Source of the DNA: Acidobacteriota bacterium
Lineage (GTDB): Bacteria > Acidobacteriota > Blastocatellia > Pyrinomonadales > Pyrinomonadaceae
Direction: 5' to 3'
DNA: 5,313 nt
Assembly: GCA_003222855.1 (NCBI GenBank)
Contig: QHXH01000167.1
Location: 18,825-24,137, forward strand
In this document: positions 1 through 5,313 of the stretch, piece after piece
How positions within the stretch are numbered: position 1 is the stretch's first letter
Layout of the letters: every line of letters starts with the position of its first letter
The notes under the pieces: generated by a model
What the model saw: only the letters and a program-made list of their open reading frames with translations
Told to the model about the DNA's origin: nothing
Database searches by the model: none
Translations under genes and position numbers: made by a program

Positions 1-1049
1 AACGTGATGTCGACGTCGCCCAGACCGCTTATCAAACTGCGAAAGCGAAATACGATCAGGGCGTGGCCCAATTGGACCAGGCGAAGTTAAGTCAACAGAT
101 GGCTGCCGGTTCCGGCATCGCTTCGTCGCAGGCGCAGGTCCAGCAATCTCAAGCGCAGGTGCAGCAATCTCAGGCGAGCGTGTCCGCAGCCGAAGCTCAA
201 GTTCAACAAGCTCAGGCAGCGTTGCAGCTCGCTGAAGTTAATCTCGCGCACACGACGATCACTTCTCCGATTGACGGCATCGTCGTCTCGCGCGATGTGA
301 ACGTGGGTCAGACGGTCGCGGCCAGCTTATCGGCGCCGACGTTGTTTACGATTGCAAATGACCTGACGAAAATGCAGGTAATAGCGAACATAGATCAGGC
401 GGACATCGGACTGGTTGAGAACGCCAAGTCTGTGAAGTTCAGCGTCGATGCGTTTCCCGGCAAAGACTTTGACGGAAAGATCGAGCAGATGCGGCTGAAT
501 CCGCAGACCGTTCAGAACGTCGTTACTTATAACGTGGTGATCGACGTCGATAATCCCGAACAGAAATTAAAGCCGGGCATGACCGCCAATCTGACGATCA
601 CGATCGACGAGCGCAATAACGTGCTAAAGGTCGCGAACGCCGCCTTGCGATTCACGCCTCAGGATGCGAGTGCGCAAAGGACGCCGAGTGGTAATTCAAA
701 CTGGCAGGGACGCCGCCAATCGAACGGGAATGCGACTGATTCGACTGGGTTTCGGAATGGCGCTGATGTCCAATTTGCGCCAGCCACCGCGCCTGTGCTC
801 GCCGGTCAAACGCGGATTGTTTGGGTGCTGGGCCAGGACGGAAAGCCGGAGCGCCGGCGAGTTAAAGTTGGATTAACCGATGGCGCATCGACTGAAGTCA
901 TGGAAGGTAATCTGGTCGAAGGTGAAATGGTGATTACTGGCCAGACCTTGTCGAGCGCGAGCAAGACAAACACAAATCAAACGTCAGCGCCAGGATTCGG
1001 CGGCGCGCCAAGAACCGGCGGCGCCGGCGGTGGCGGAAGAAGAAACTAA
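1..1049 (+). CDS. MacA/HlyD-family periplasmic adaptor (membrane-fusion) protein of an ABC efflux pump, 5' partial
   Basis: The frame is open from base 3 and has no start in the window, so the N-terminus (membrane anchor or signal, first beta-barrel and lipoyl strands) is missing; 348 residues remain. The GTG at 63 is internal. Fragment residues about 1-80 are a Gln/Ala-rich helix, the descending half of the coiled-coil hairpin. Residues 82-105 (HTTITSPIDGIVVSRDVNVG) are the classic second half of the lipoyl domain. Residues about 106-205 form the beta-barrel, including KPGMTANLTI. About 208-310 is the membrane-proximal domain (ALRF, then VWVLGQDGKPERRRVKVG and EGEMVITG). That domain is interrupted at about 219-262 by a polar low-complexity stretch, and the protein ends in a Gly-rich tail (GGAGGGGRRN). 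By family knowledge such proteins link an inner-membrane ABC permease to a TolC-type outer-membrane channel. The downstream MacB-type ATPase and permease fix its role. Calling it macA is plausible, but the substrate is unknown and HlyD-type adaptors are many. Confidence 0.93.
   Translation, partial: RDVDVAQTAYQTAKAKYDQGVAQLDQAKLSQQMAAGSGIASSQAQVQQSQAQVQQSQASVSAAEAQVQQAQAALQLAEVNLAHTTITSPIDGIVVSRDVNVGQTVAASLSAPTLFTIANDLTKMQVIANIDQADIGLVENAKSVKFSVDAFPGKDFDGKIEQMRLNPQTVQNVVTYNVVIDVDNPEQKLKPGMTANLTITIDERNNVLKVANAALRFTPQDASAQRTPSGNSNWQGRRQSNGNATDSTGFRNGADVQFAPATAPVLAGQTRIVWVLGQDGKPERRRVKVGLTDGASTEVMEGNLVEGEMVITGQTLSSASKTNTNQTSAPGFGGAPRTGGAGGGGRRN
129..170 (+). repeat. 21-bp in-frame tandem duplication (heptad QAQVQQS twice)
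   Basis: Bases 129-149 and 150-170 are adjacent 21-bp units identical at 19 of 21 positions. Both encode QAQVQQS. The next units (QASVSAAE, AQVQQAQ) are more diverged relatives. The unit is exactly one coiled-coil heptad, so gain or loss keeps frame and helical register while changing hairpin length. The repeat lies in the adaptor's coiled-coil arm. Confidence 0.85.
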
Positions 1050-1060
1050 CGGGTGCGTTT

Positions 1061-1100
1061 GGAGTTCCGCCTTTAGGCGGCCGCCTGAAGGCGGAACTCC
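1061..1100. repeat. 40-bp nested palindrome, REP/BIME-like, between adaptor and ATPase genes
   Basis: Arms 1061-1080 and 1081-1100 are reverse complements at 19 of 20 positions with no spacer; the exception is T1074 opposite G1087, a wobble pair in RNA. Each arm is also a palindrome by itself: CCGCCTTTAGGCGG (1067-1080) and CCGCCTGAAGGCGG (1081-1094). Each is preceded, in its own orientation, by GGAGTT. The element can therefore form one long stem or two small hairpins side by side. A GGAG tetranucleotide 5' of a short palindrome, in an inverted pair, resembles REP elements grouped as BIMEs, but no REP-associated transposase is in the window. There is no T-run after it, so a simple intrinsic terminator is unlikely; in the transcript it would sit 11 nt past the adaptor stop and could affect mRNA stability or polarity. 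Confidence 0.85.
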
Positions 1101-1153
1101 GAACCGTACTGACACCTGGTAAGACGGAGCGACTTGGTAAGTCGAGAAGAGTC

Positions 1154-1975
1154 ATGCAAGCAATTCAGGAAATCACGAAAGCGAATCCGAGCATCGCCGG
1201 ATCGATTGAAATCCCTCAGACCCGTGCGGTGATTCAGTTGGACAACATCCACAAGACTTACACGATGGGTGACGTTCAGGTGCACGCGTTGCGTGGAGCG
1301 ACGCTCGGAATTCGCGCCGGTGAGTTCGTCGCGATCATGGGCGCATCAGGTTCCGGCAAATCGACCACAATGAACATCATTGGCTGTCTCGATCGGCCAA
1401 CGAAGGGAACGTACATTCTGGATGGCCAGGATGTATCTGAGCTGTCGAAAGATGAACGCGCCGACATTCGCTCGCACAAGATCGGCTTCGTGTTTCAGGG
1501 ATTCAATCTGCTGGCGCGCACCTCGGCTCTGGAGAACGTCGAATTGCCGATGCTGTATGCCGGTGTCAGCGGGGCGCAGCGCCATGAGCGAGCAATGCAG
1601 AGTCTGGCGGCGGTTGGTCTGGCCGGTCGCGAACAGAATCATCCGAATCAATTGTCAGGTGGACAGCAACAGCGCGTCGCGGTCGCACGCGCACTGGTGA
1701 ACGATCCTGCATTGATTCTCGCGGACGAGCCGACTGGAAATTTGGATTCGCGCACGTCCGTCGAAGTGATGGAAATCTTCCAGCGCTTGAATCGCGAACG
1801 TGGAATTACGCTGGTGCTGGTCACGCACGAACCCGACATCGCGCAATACGCCGGGCGCATTGTCGTCTTCAAAGATGGAAAGATTCGAAAAGACTATCCG
1901 GTCAAAGATCAGCGTGATGCGGCGGAAGAGTTAAAGAATCTGCCGGCGATTGAAGCGGACGAAGAAGATGATTAG
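1154..1975 (+). CDS. MacB-type ABC transporter ATP-binding protein (stand-alone NBD)
   Basis: A 273-residue cytoplasmic ATPase with every canonical ABC motif: A-loop Tyr36 in HKTY, Walker A GASGSGKST (63-71), Q-loop Gln115 in VFQGFNLL, signature LSGGQQQRVAVARAL (167-181), Walker B LILADE (187-192) with catalytic Glu192, D-loop NLD (196-198) and H-loop His225 in VTHE. The DEPTGNLD and LLARTSALENVELP wording is typical of the MacB/LolD/FtsE group, and the next gene is the matching permease. It should hydrolyse ATP to drive that permease. The ATG at 1154 has a weak purine-rich GAGAAG (1144-1149) upstream. The start leaves about 25 residues before the usual family beginning, so GTG 1229 (AVIQLDNIHKTY) is an alternative, though I see no ribosome binding site for it. 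The acidic C-terminal tail (IEADEEDD) is unremarkable. In E. coli MacB this domain is fused to the permease; here it is a separate gene. Confidence 0.96.
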   Translation: MQAIQEITKANPSIAGSIEIPQTRAVIQLDNIHKTYTMGDVQVHALRGATLGIRAGEFVAIMGASGSGKSTTMNIIGCLDRPTKGTYILDGQDVSELSKDERADIRSHKIGFVFQGFNLLARTSALENVELPMLYAGVSGAQRHERAMQSLAAVGLAGREQNHPNQLSGGQQQRVAVARALVNDPALILADEPTGNLDSRTSVEVMEIFQRLNRERGITLVLVTHEPDIAQYAGRIVVFKDGKIRKDYPVKDQRDAAEELKNLPAIEADEEDD

Positions 1976-2199
1976 TACGGCTATGCGTTACGCAATGGAG
2001 AATGCTTCGCTAGGTCAGGAGCGAGATGTTTATAGAACGCCTCCGAGCGCATCAATTGAAGCTCCTTTAGGAGCGACATGTTTGGAAGACTGGAAGAAAT
2101 ATTTCGCTCCTACGGAGCTGCATTCTTGAATTTGGTCTGGGAACTGTAAATATTCCGCCCCTCTGGGGCTGTAAGGACGGTAGAGCCGCTCAAACAATC
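1976..2199. repeat. Four-copy palindromic repeat array with dyad symmetry, filling the ATPase-permease gap
   Basis: This 224-bp gap has no supportable gene. Four related units are present. Read 5'->3' on its own strand, each has a short palindrome followed by a GCGAnATnTTT-like tail. A (+) starts at 2009: GCTAGGTCAGGAGC then GAGATGTTTATAGA, palindrome degenerate. B (+) starts at 2061: GCTCCTTTAGGAGC then GACATGTTTGGAAGA. C (-) reads leftward from 2118: GCTCCGTAGGAGC then GAAATATTTC. D (-) reads leftward from 2169: GCCCCAGAGGGGC then GGAATATTTACA. A-B are 52 bp apart and C-D 51 bp. The A/D and B/C pairs share a centre near 2089, so the whole block is a loose inverted repeat. D keeps pairing by paired changes (CTCC/GGAG to CCCC/GGGG). 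GAATGC precedes both A and C. A small palindrome, TGCGTTACGCA, lies at 1984-1994. I see no promoter or T-run terminator. Confidence 0.8.
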
Positions 2200-3423
2200 A
2201 TGGATCTCTTAAACATCATTCGGGTCGCCTTTCGTGCTTTGCAGCGCAACAAGATGCGCGCGGCGCTGACAATGCTCGGCATTATCATTGGCGTGTCGGC
2301 GGTCGTGGCGATGGTCAGTATCGGCCAGGGCGCGCAGGCTACGGTGCAGGCGCAGATCGACAGCATCGGGACGAACCTCTTGTTCGTCAGTGCGGGCGCG
2401 CAGAACGTGGGCGGCGTGCGTAGCGGCACCGGCGACAGCGGCACAAACACTCTGACAGTAGAAGACCTCGATGCGATTAAACGCGAAGTGCCGAGCGTTT
2501 CGATGGTCACGCCCGCGGTGAATGCGCGCGGCCAGCTCGTGGCCGGCAATATGAACTGGAACACGTCGATCCAGGGCGTGAGCGAACAATATCCTGAGGT
2601 GCGAAAATGGTCCGTGCAAAGCGGTGAGTTCTTTACTGACTCAGACGTGCGGACTGCCGCACGTGTGCTGGTCGTGGGACAAACAATCGCTGACAACTTG
2701 TTCGCCGGCGCCGATCCGATTGGCCAAACCATTCGGGTGCAGAACCTGCCGTTCCGCGTTGTCGGAGTGATGGTGCGAAAGGGACAAGACGCGCAGGGAC
2801 GCGACCAGGACGACGTCGCGTTTACTCCTTACACGACTGCGCAGAAGAAAATTCTTGGCAGCCCGCGTCTACAAATCGCTTACGTCTCGGCGGTTTCACC
2901 GGATGCTACGTACACAGCCCAACAACAGATAACAGAACTGCTGCGCCAGCGTCACAAGCTAAACAGTAACGATCCGGACGATTTCACCGTGCGGAATATG
3001 TCGGATATCGCGGAAGCTGCGAATCAAACCAACAGCACGATGACGATGTTGCTGGCGTGCATTGCCGGAGTTTCGCTGCTCGTGGGCGGCATCGGCATCA
3101 TGAACATCATGCTGGTGTCAGTGACTGAACGCACGCGCGAAATCGGTATTCGCATGGCTATCGGGGCTCGCTCGTCCGCGGTTCGTAGTCAGTTCCTCAT
3201 CGAATCAATCGTATTAAGCGTGACCGGCGGTTTGTTCGGCATCCTCCTGGGCGTCGCATCGTCGCTGGCGATTCCAAAGCTGCTCGGTTGGCCGACATTG
3301 ATCTCGATGATGGCAATCGTAGGCTCTGTTATCTTTTCCGTAATGGTCGGAATTTTCTTTGGTTACTATCCGGCGCGCAAAGCCGCGGCGCTCGATCCGA
3401 TTGACGCTCTGCGCTACGAATAG
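2200..3423 (+). CDS. MacB/FtsX-type ABC transporter permease
   Basis: A 407-residue inner-membrane protein with the MacB plan. A short amphipathic N-terminus (MDLLNIIRVAFRALQRNKMR) leads to TM1 at about 22-42 (AALTMLGIIIGVSAVVAMVS). A periplasmic MacB_PCD-type domain follows at about 45-275. Three C-terminal helices form the FtsX domain at about 281-306, 332-358 and 367-390, with the cytoplasmic coupling stretch ERTREIGIRMAIGA at 310-323 between TM2 and TM3. The ending PARKAAALDPIDALRYE is typical of the family. It partners with the ATPase at 1154-1975 and the adaptor at 1-1049; by family knowledge, two copies transmit ATP-driven motion to the periplasm to push substrate into a TolC-type channel. 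The ATG at 2200 matches the usual family start, although no good Shine-Dalgarno lies close by; the nearest candidate is AAGGACGG at 2173-2180, about 20 nt away. The upstream frame stays open to a stop at 2068 but runs through the repeat block and has no ATG, GTG or TTG. Confidence 0.96.
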   Translation: MDLLNIIRVAFRALQRNKMRAALTMLGIIIGVSAVVAMVSIGQGAQATVQAQIDSIGTNLLFVSAGAQNVGGVRSGTGDSGTNTLTVEDLDAIKREVPSVSMVTPAVNARGQLVAGNMNWNTSIQGVSEQYPEVRKWSVQSGEFFTDSDVRTAARVLVVGQTIADNLFAGADPIGQTIRVQNLPFRVVGVMVRKGQDAQGRDQDDVAFTPYTTAQKKILGSPRLQIAYVSAVSPDATYTAQQQITELLRQRHKLNSNDPDDFTVRNMSDIAEAANQTNSTMTMLLACIAGVSLLVGGIGIMNIMLVSVTERTREIGIRMAIGARSSAVRSQFLIESIVLSVTGGLFGILLGVASSLAIPKLLGWPTLISMMAIVGSVIFSVMVGIFFGYYPARKAAALDPIDALRYE

Positions 3424-3434
3424 TTCGGGCCGCG

Positions 3435-3530
3435 GTTGATGTCCGACAAACTTCAGTTTGGCACTTAACTGTTTTCACTCGAGTTGGTTGGGACGAGGGT
3501 TCGACAAACTAAAGTTTGTCGGACATCAAC
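3435..3530. repeat. 26-bp inverted repeat pair between convergent genes; possible bidirectional terminator
   Basis: Arms 3435-3460 and 3505-3530 are reverse complements at 25 of 26 positions (C3454 faces A3511), with a 44-nt spacer. Each arm also contains its own palindrome: CAAACTTCAGTTTG (3447-3460) and CGACAAACTAAAGTTTGTCG (3502-3521, a perfect 9-bp stem with an AA loop). Each palindrome is preceded, in its own orientation, by GTTGATGTC, so this is a tail-to-tail pair like the one at 1061-1100. It lies between the permease stop (3423) and the hydrolase stop (3538), the expected place for a bidirectional terminator. Neither strand shows a U-tract after the stem, so Rho-independent termination is uncertain. 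It is equally well a member of a dispersed repeat family. Confidence 0.8.
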
Positions 3531-3537
3531 AGCCATC

Positions 3538-4983
3538 CTACTTGATCTTCTTCGCGTGAAACTCGCGTCCGTTAATCTTCAGCACCATTTCGATAACTTG
3601 TCCGCCCGCATCTTTCACGAATGCCACTTGGGTATCGTGCAGCGGATCGAAGAACTCTCGGTCGGATTCGGCCGACATGGGTATAGGATCGAACTTGCCA
3701 ATTCCGGTGTTGGCTAACTGGAGCATCAGGGTGTCGTGGTCAACGAATATCCTGGTAATTCTGCCCGGTCGATCTTCATATTCTCCTACGTAAGTGTTCA
3801 GAATGGTCCGATCTACTTTGACCGTGGTGCGACGCTTCGGGACTTCGTACTTCTCTCCGAAAACAATCGCCGCCAAGTCGTTGTTAGCTCTTATGATTTG
3901 AGAATTCTCGAGATTGCTTAGCGTCACTATCAGGACTTTCTCGTCAGGAAACCGTGTAATCATGGCCGAGAATCCCGGCACACCCCCGGGATGTGCGACA
4001 GCGCGGCGGTTGAACTGTTTATTGACGAACCAGCCATAGCCGTAGTTGCCGCTCACCGCTGTGAACATCGTTTCCTGAGTTTTCGGCGACAGAAACTGTC
4101 CGTCATTGAGCGCCTGATCCAAAAGCAGCAGGTCACCGGTAGTTGAGTAGAGCGCACCCGCCGAGAAGGGTTGCGACTGGTCTATGTAGGCTGCATTGAA
4201 AAGCGTGGTTCCCTCGCTCCGATAGCCAGCCGCGCGATTCTTGATAATCGGATCGTGATTGTCATAGCCGCTGTTCGCCATCTTCAAAGGCATAAAAATG
4301 TTTTCTTTGAGAAACGCTTCATAGGATTGGCCGGACACTTTCTCAATTACCTGCCCGAGCAAGATGTAACCGTTGTTGTTGTAATCAAACTTTTCGCCGG
4401 GCTGGAAATCCGCCGGCTTGTTTTTGAAGCTCTCGATCATTTGCGACAGAGTCATGGGCAGCATTGCGGTCTTCAAATAAACACCGGCCGTGTCATGTTT
4501 CGCCAAACCCGAGGTGTGACTGAGCAAGTGATGGATGGTTATCGGTTGCCAGCTCGCCGGACAATCCGCCACGTATTTGCAGATAGGATCCTGCAGACTC
4601 AATTTGCCACGCTCTTGCAAAAGCATGATCGCGATGGCCGTGAACACTTTGGTGATCGACCCAACGCGAAACTTTGTTTGCGGCGTGTTCGGCACCTCGA
4701 GTTCCAGGTTGGCCATTCCGTAGCCTTTGCTCACGAGGACCTTGCCGTTCTGCGCAATCAAAATCGATCCGCTGAACCAGCCAGCTTTGACCAGGGCATC
4801 CATGTACTCGCTGACTTTTGTCGGGATGTCGGCGCCCGTGGCGCGCGCTGTTTGCTGTGAATCAGTCTTGCGGCCGGGGCCAGTCGTTGTTTGAGCGTCC
4901 AGACTAAAAGGGAAGTGCGTGAGAGTAACCGCGGCGAGCGCGAGCAACACAAATCTCTTCTGCAATGCAAACAGGCGTTTCAT
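3538..4983 (-). CDS. Exported serine hydrolase, beta-lactamase/class C PBP-like (PF00144-type) with C-terminal DUF3471-like domain
   Basis: 481 residues. Residues 1-30 look like a Sec signal peptide: Lys/Arg start, hydrophobic FVLLALAAVTL core, likely cut after SLDA-30, with no lipobox Cys. The serine hydrolase domain spans about 54-375. It has the nucleophile motif S109-I-T-K112, then HHLLSHTSGL (151-160) typical of this family. The YxN motif is Y201-N-N203 in FDYNNNGYILLG, and H331-P-G333 stands in for the KTG box. All three active-site elements are intact. Residues about 385-481 (from YVGEYEDRPGR onward) resemble the beta-rich DUF3471-type domain often appended to such enzymes. Family members include esterases, D-amino-acid peptidases/amidases and class C-like beta-lactamases. 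The substrate here cannot be told, and a resistance role should not be assumed. It converges with the permease gene and follows the partial membrane-protein gene by 142 bp on the same strand. A good GGAGG supports the ATG at 4983. Confidence 0.95.
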   Translation of the reverse strand: MKRLFALQKRFVLLALAAVTLTHFPFSLDAQTTTGPGRKTDSQQTARATGADIPTKVSEYMDALVKAGWFSGSILIAQNGKVLVSKGYGMANLELEVPNTPQTKFRVGSITKVFTAIAIMLLQERGKLSLQDPICKYVADCPASWQPITIHHLLSHTSGLAKHDTAGVYLKTAMLPMTLSQMIESFKNKPADFQPGEKFDYNNNGYILLGQVIEKVSGQSYEAFLKENIFMPLKMANSGYDNHDPIIKNRAAGYRSEGTTLFNAAYIDQSQPFSAGALYSTTGDLLLLDQALNDGQFLSPKTQETMFTAVSGNYGYGWFVNKQFNRRAVAHPGGVPGFSAMITRFPDEKVLIVTLSNLENSQIIRANNDLAAIVFGEKYEVPKRRTTVKVDRTILNTYVGEYEDRPGRITRIFVDHDTLMLQLANTGIGKFDPIPMSAESDREFFDPLHDTQVAFVKDAGGQVIEMVLKINGREFHAKKIK

Positions 4984-4988
4984 AGCAG

Positions 4989-4995
4989 CCTCCGT
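4989..4995 (-). promoter_or_regulatory. Shine-Dalgarno site of the serine hydrolase gene
   Basis: On the - strand ACGGAGG ends 5 nt before the ATG at 4983. GGAGG at this spacing is a textbook ribosome binding site and fixes the start. It is clearly stronger than the sites before the ATPase and permease genes. I found no convincing -35/-10 pair in the rest of the 4984-5125 gap. Confidence 0.8.
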
Positions 4996-5067
4996 CGAAC
5001 GATTTTGGTTAGTGGTTCTTAGAAGTCTCGCTTGAGAATCCAGACAGCCCTTAGCCTTCGACGCGTA

Positions 5068-5084
5068 ACGTCGCTCTGCGACGT
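5068..5084. other. Small perfect hairpin (7-bp stem, 3-nt loop) between the two minus-strand genes
   Basis: ACGTCGC (5068-5074), loop TCT, GCGACGT (5078-5084) is a perfect inverted repeat. It starts 41 nt after the partial gene's stop, read on the - strand. No T-run follows on that strand (TACGCG instead), so a terminator role is only possible. It may instead be another member of the short-palindrome population seen in the other gaps, though it lacks the CTTTAG/CTTCAG core. Confidence 0.45.
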
Positions 5085-5125
5085 AGTAGAACCTGGTAAA
5101 GCTCGCGCACGATCGGTTCTGATCT

Positions 5126-5313
5126 TTACTGCGCCCCGCTTACTGCCAGCGGCTTGACGTTTTTCCATTGGGTCCACAAGTAGTGCACGCTCAACCAGAA
5201 TAGAAAACTGACCAGGTATCCCAGTAAGGTGGCTCCTACTTTGAAGTTCGGAGAGAGGCGGCCGCCAACAAAAGCGAGCAGCAGGGCTGGCACGGCGTTA
5301 ATGACGAGAAAGG
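5126..5313 (-). CDS. Unrecognised membrane protein, C-terminal 61 residues (5' end outside window)
   Basis: On the - strand the frame whose first complete codon in the window begins at 5311 is open to TAA at 5126-5128. It encodes 61 residues that look strongly like an integral membrane protein. One hydrophobic segment lies at about residues 1-18 (FLVINAVPALLLAFVGG). A second is at about 25-46 (VGATLLGYLVSFLFWLSVHY), followed by a positively charged, presumably cytoplasmic tail (WTQWKNVKPLAVSGAQ). Of the two alternative - strand frames, one meets a stop at once and the other after 25 codons, and neither gives such a pattern. I do not recognise the family. Its gene lies upstream of and co-directional with the serine hydrolase, 142 bp away, so co-transcription is possible but not shown. 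Confidence 0.75.
   Translation of the reverse strand, partial: FLVINAVPALLLAFVGGRLSPNFKVGATLLGYLVSFLFWLSVHYLWTQWKNVKPLAVSGAQ

Noticed and set aside
1114..1123. ACCTGGTAA shared with 5091-5099
   Set aside because: A 9-base match is expected many times by chance in a window this size, and the flanks do not align.
1131..1143. GACT-TGGTA-AGTC mini hairpin before the ATPase gene
   Set aside because: A 4-bp stem with a 5-nt loop is too weak and too common to call a regulatory structure.
2071..2199. Possible N-terminal extension of the permease through the repeat block
   Set aside because: The frame is open back to a stop at 2068 but has no ATG, GTG or TTG, the sequence is repeat DNA, and ATG 2200 gives the standard family N-terminus.
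1976..2199. CRISPR array or riboswitch in the ATPase-permease gap
   Set aside because: The units are only four, diverged and in both orientations, unlike CRISPR repeats, and no known riboswitch core is recognisable.
2190..2732. 180-codon - strand open frame opposite the permease start
   Set aside because: Antisense shadow of a confidently identified permease. The translation is Ser/Thr/Pro/Arg-rich with no motif and no upstream signal.
3484..3717. 77-codon + strand frame running from the inverted repeat into the hydrolase 3' end
   Set aside because: It begins inside the repeat spacer and mostly overlaps the hydrolase in antisense; the translation shows no family.
4171..4860. Long open frame (229 codons) on the + strand opposite the serine hydrolase
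   Set aside because: It is antisense to a gene with intact motifs, signal peptide and ribosome binding site. Its translation shows no recognisable domain and its openness follows from the codon pattern of the real gene.

Overview
The window is a piece of a Gram-negative-type bacterial chromosome, moderately GC-rich by eye. It carries an incomplete three-component ABC efflux operon on the + strand, converging with a secreted serine hydrolase and a membrane-protein fragment on the - strand. A periplasmic adaptor, a MacB/FtsX-type permease and a Sec-exported hydrolase imply a two-membrane cell. My best guess is a soil-type Acidobacteriota, perhaps Blastocatellia. This rests on remembered similarity of the intergenic palindromes and of the split ATPase/permease layout, not on a search, so it is low to moderate confidence.

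Layout. 1-1049 (+): MacA/HlyD-like membrane-fusion protein, missing its N-terminus. 1050-1153: gap holding a 40-bp nested palindrome. 1154-1975 (+): MacB-type ATPase. 1976-2199: 224-bp gap filled by a four-copy, roughly 50-bp-period palindromic repeat with overall dyad symmetry. 2200-3423 (+): MacB/FtsX-type permease. 3424-3537: gap between convergent genes with a 26-bp inverted repeat. 3538-4983 (-): exported beta-lactamase-family (PF00144-type) serine hydrolase with a C-terminal DUF3471-like domain. 4984-5125: gap with the hydrolase ribosome binding site and a small hairpin. 5126-5313 (-): C-terminal 61 residues of an unrecognised membrane protein.

The three + strand genes form one functional set. 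The adaptor should bridge the permease to an outer-membrane TolC-like channel, which is not in the window. The ATPase drives the permease by mechanotransmission, as in MacAB-TolC. In E. coli MacB the ATPase and permease are one polypeptide; here they are separate genes. The substrate cannot be read from the sequence. The hydrolase has no evident functional link to the pump.

The most interesting material is between the genes. All three gaps flanking the pump genes carry palindromes of the form N4-CTTTAG-N4' or N4-CTTCAG-N4', with completely different but self-complementary N4 arms (CCGC/GCGG, GCTC/GAGC, CAAA/TTTG). They are arranged as inverted pairs, like REP/BIME elements. No transposase, CRISPR array, tRNA or rRNA is visible.
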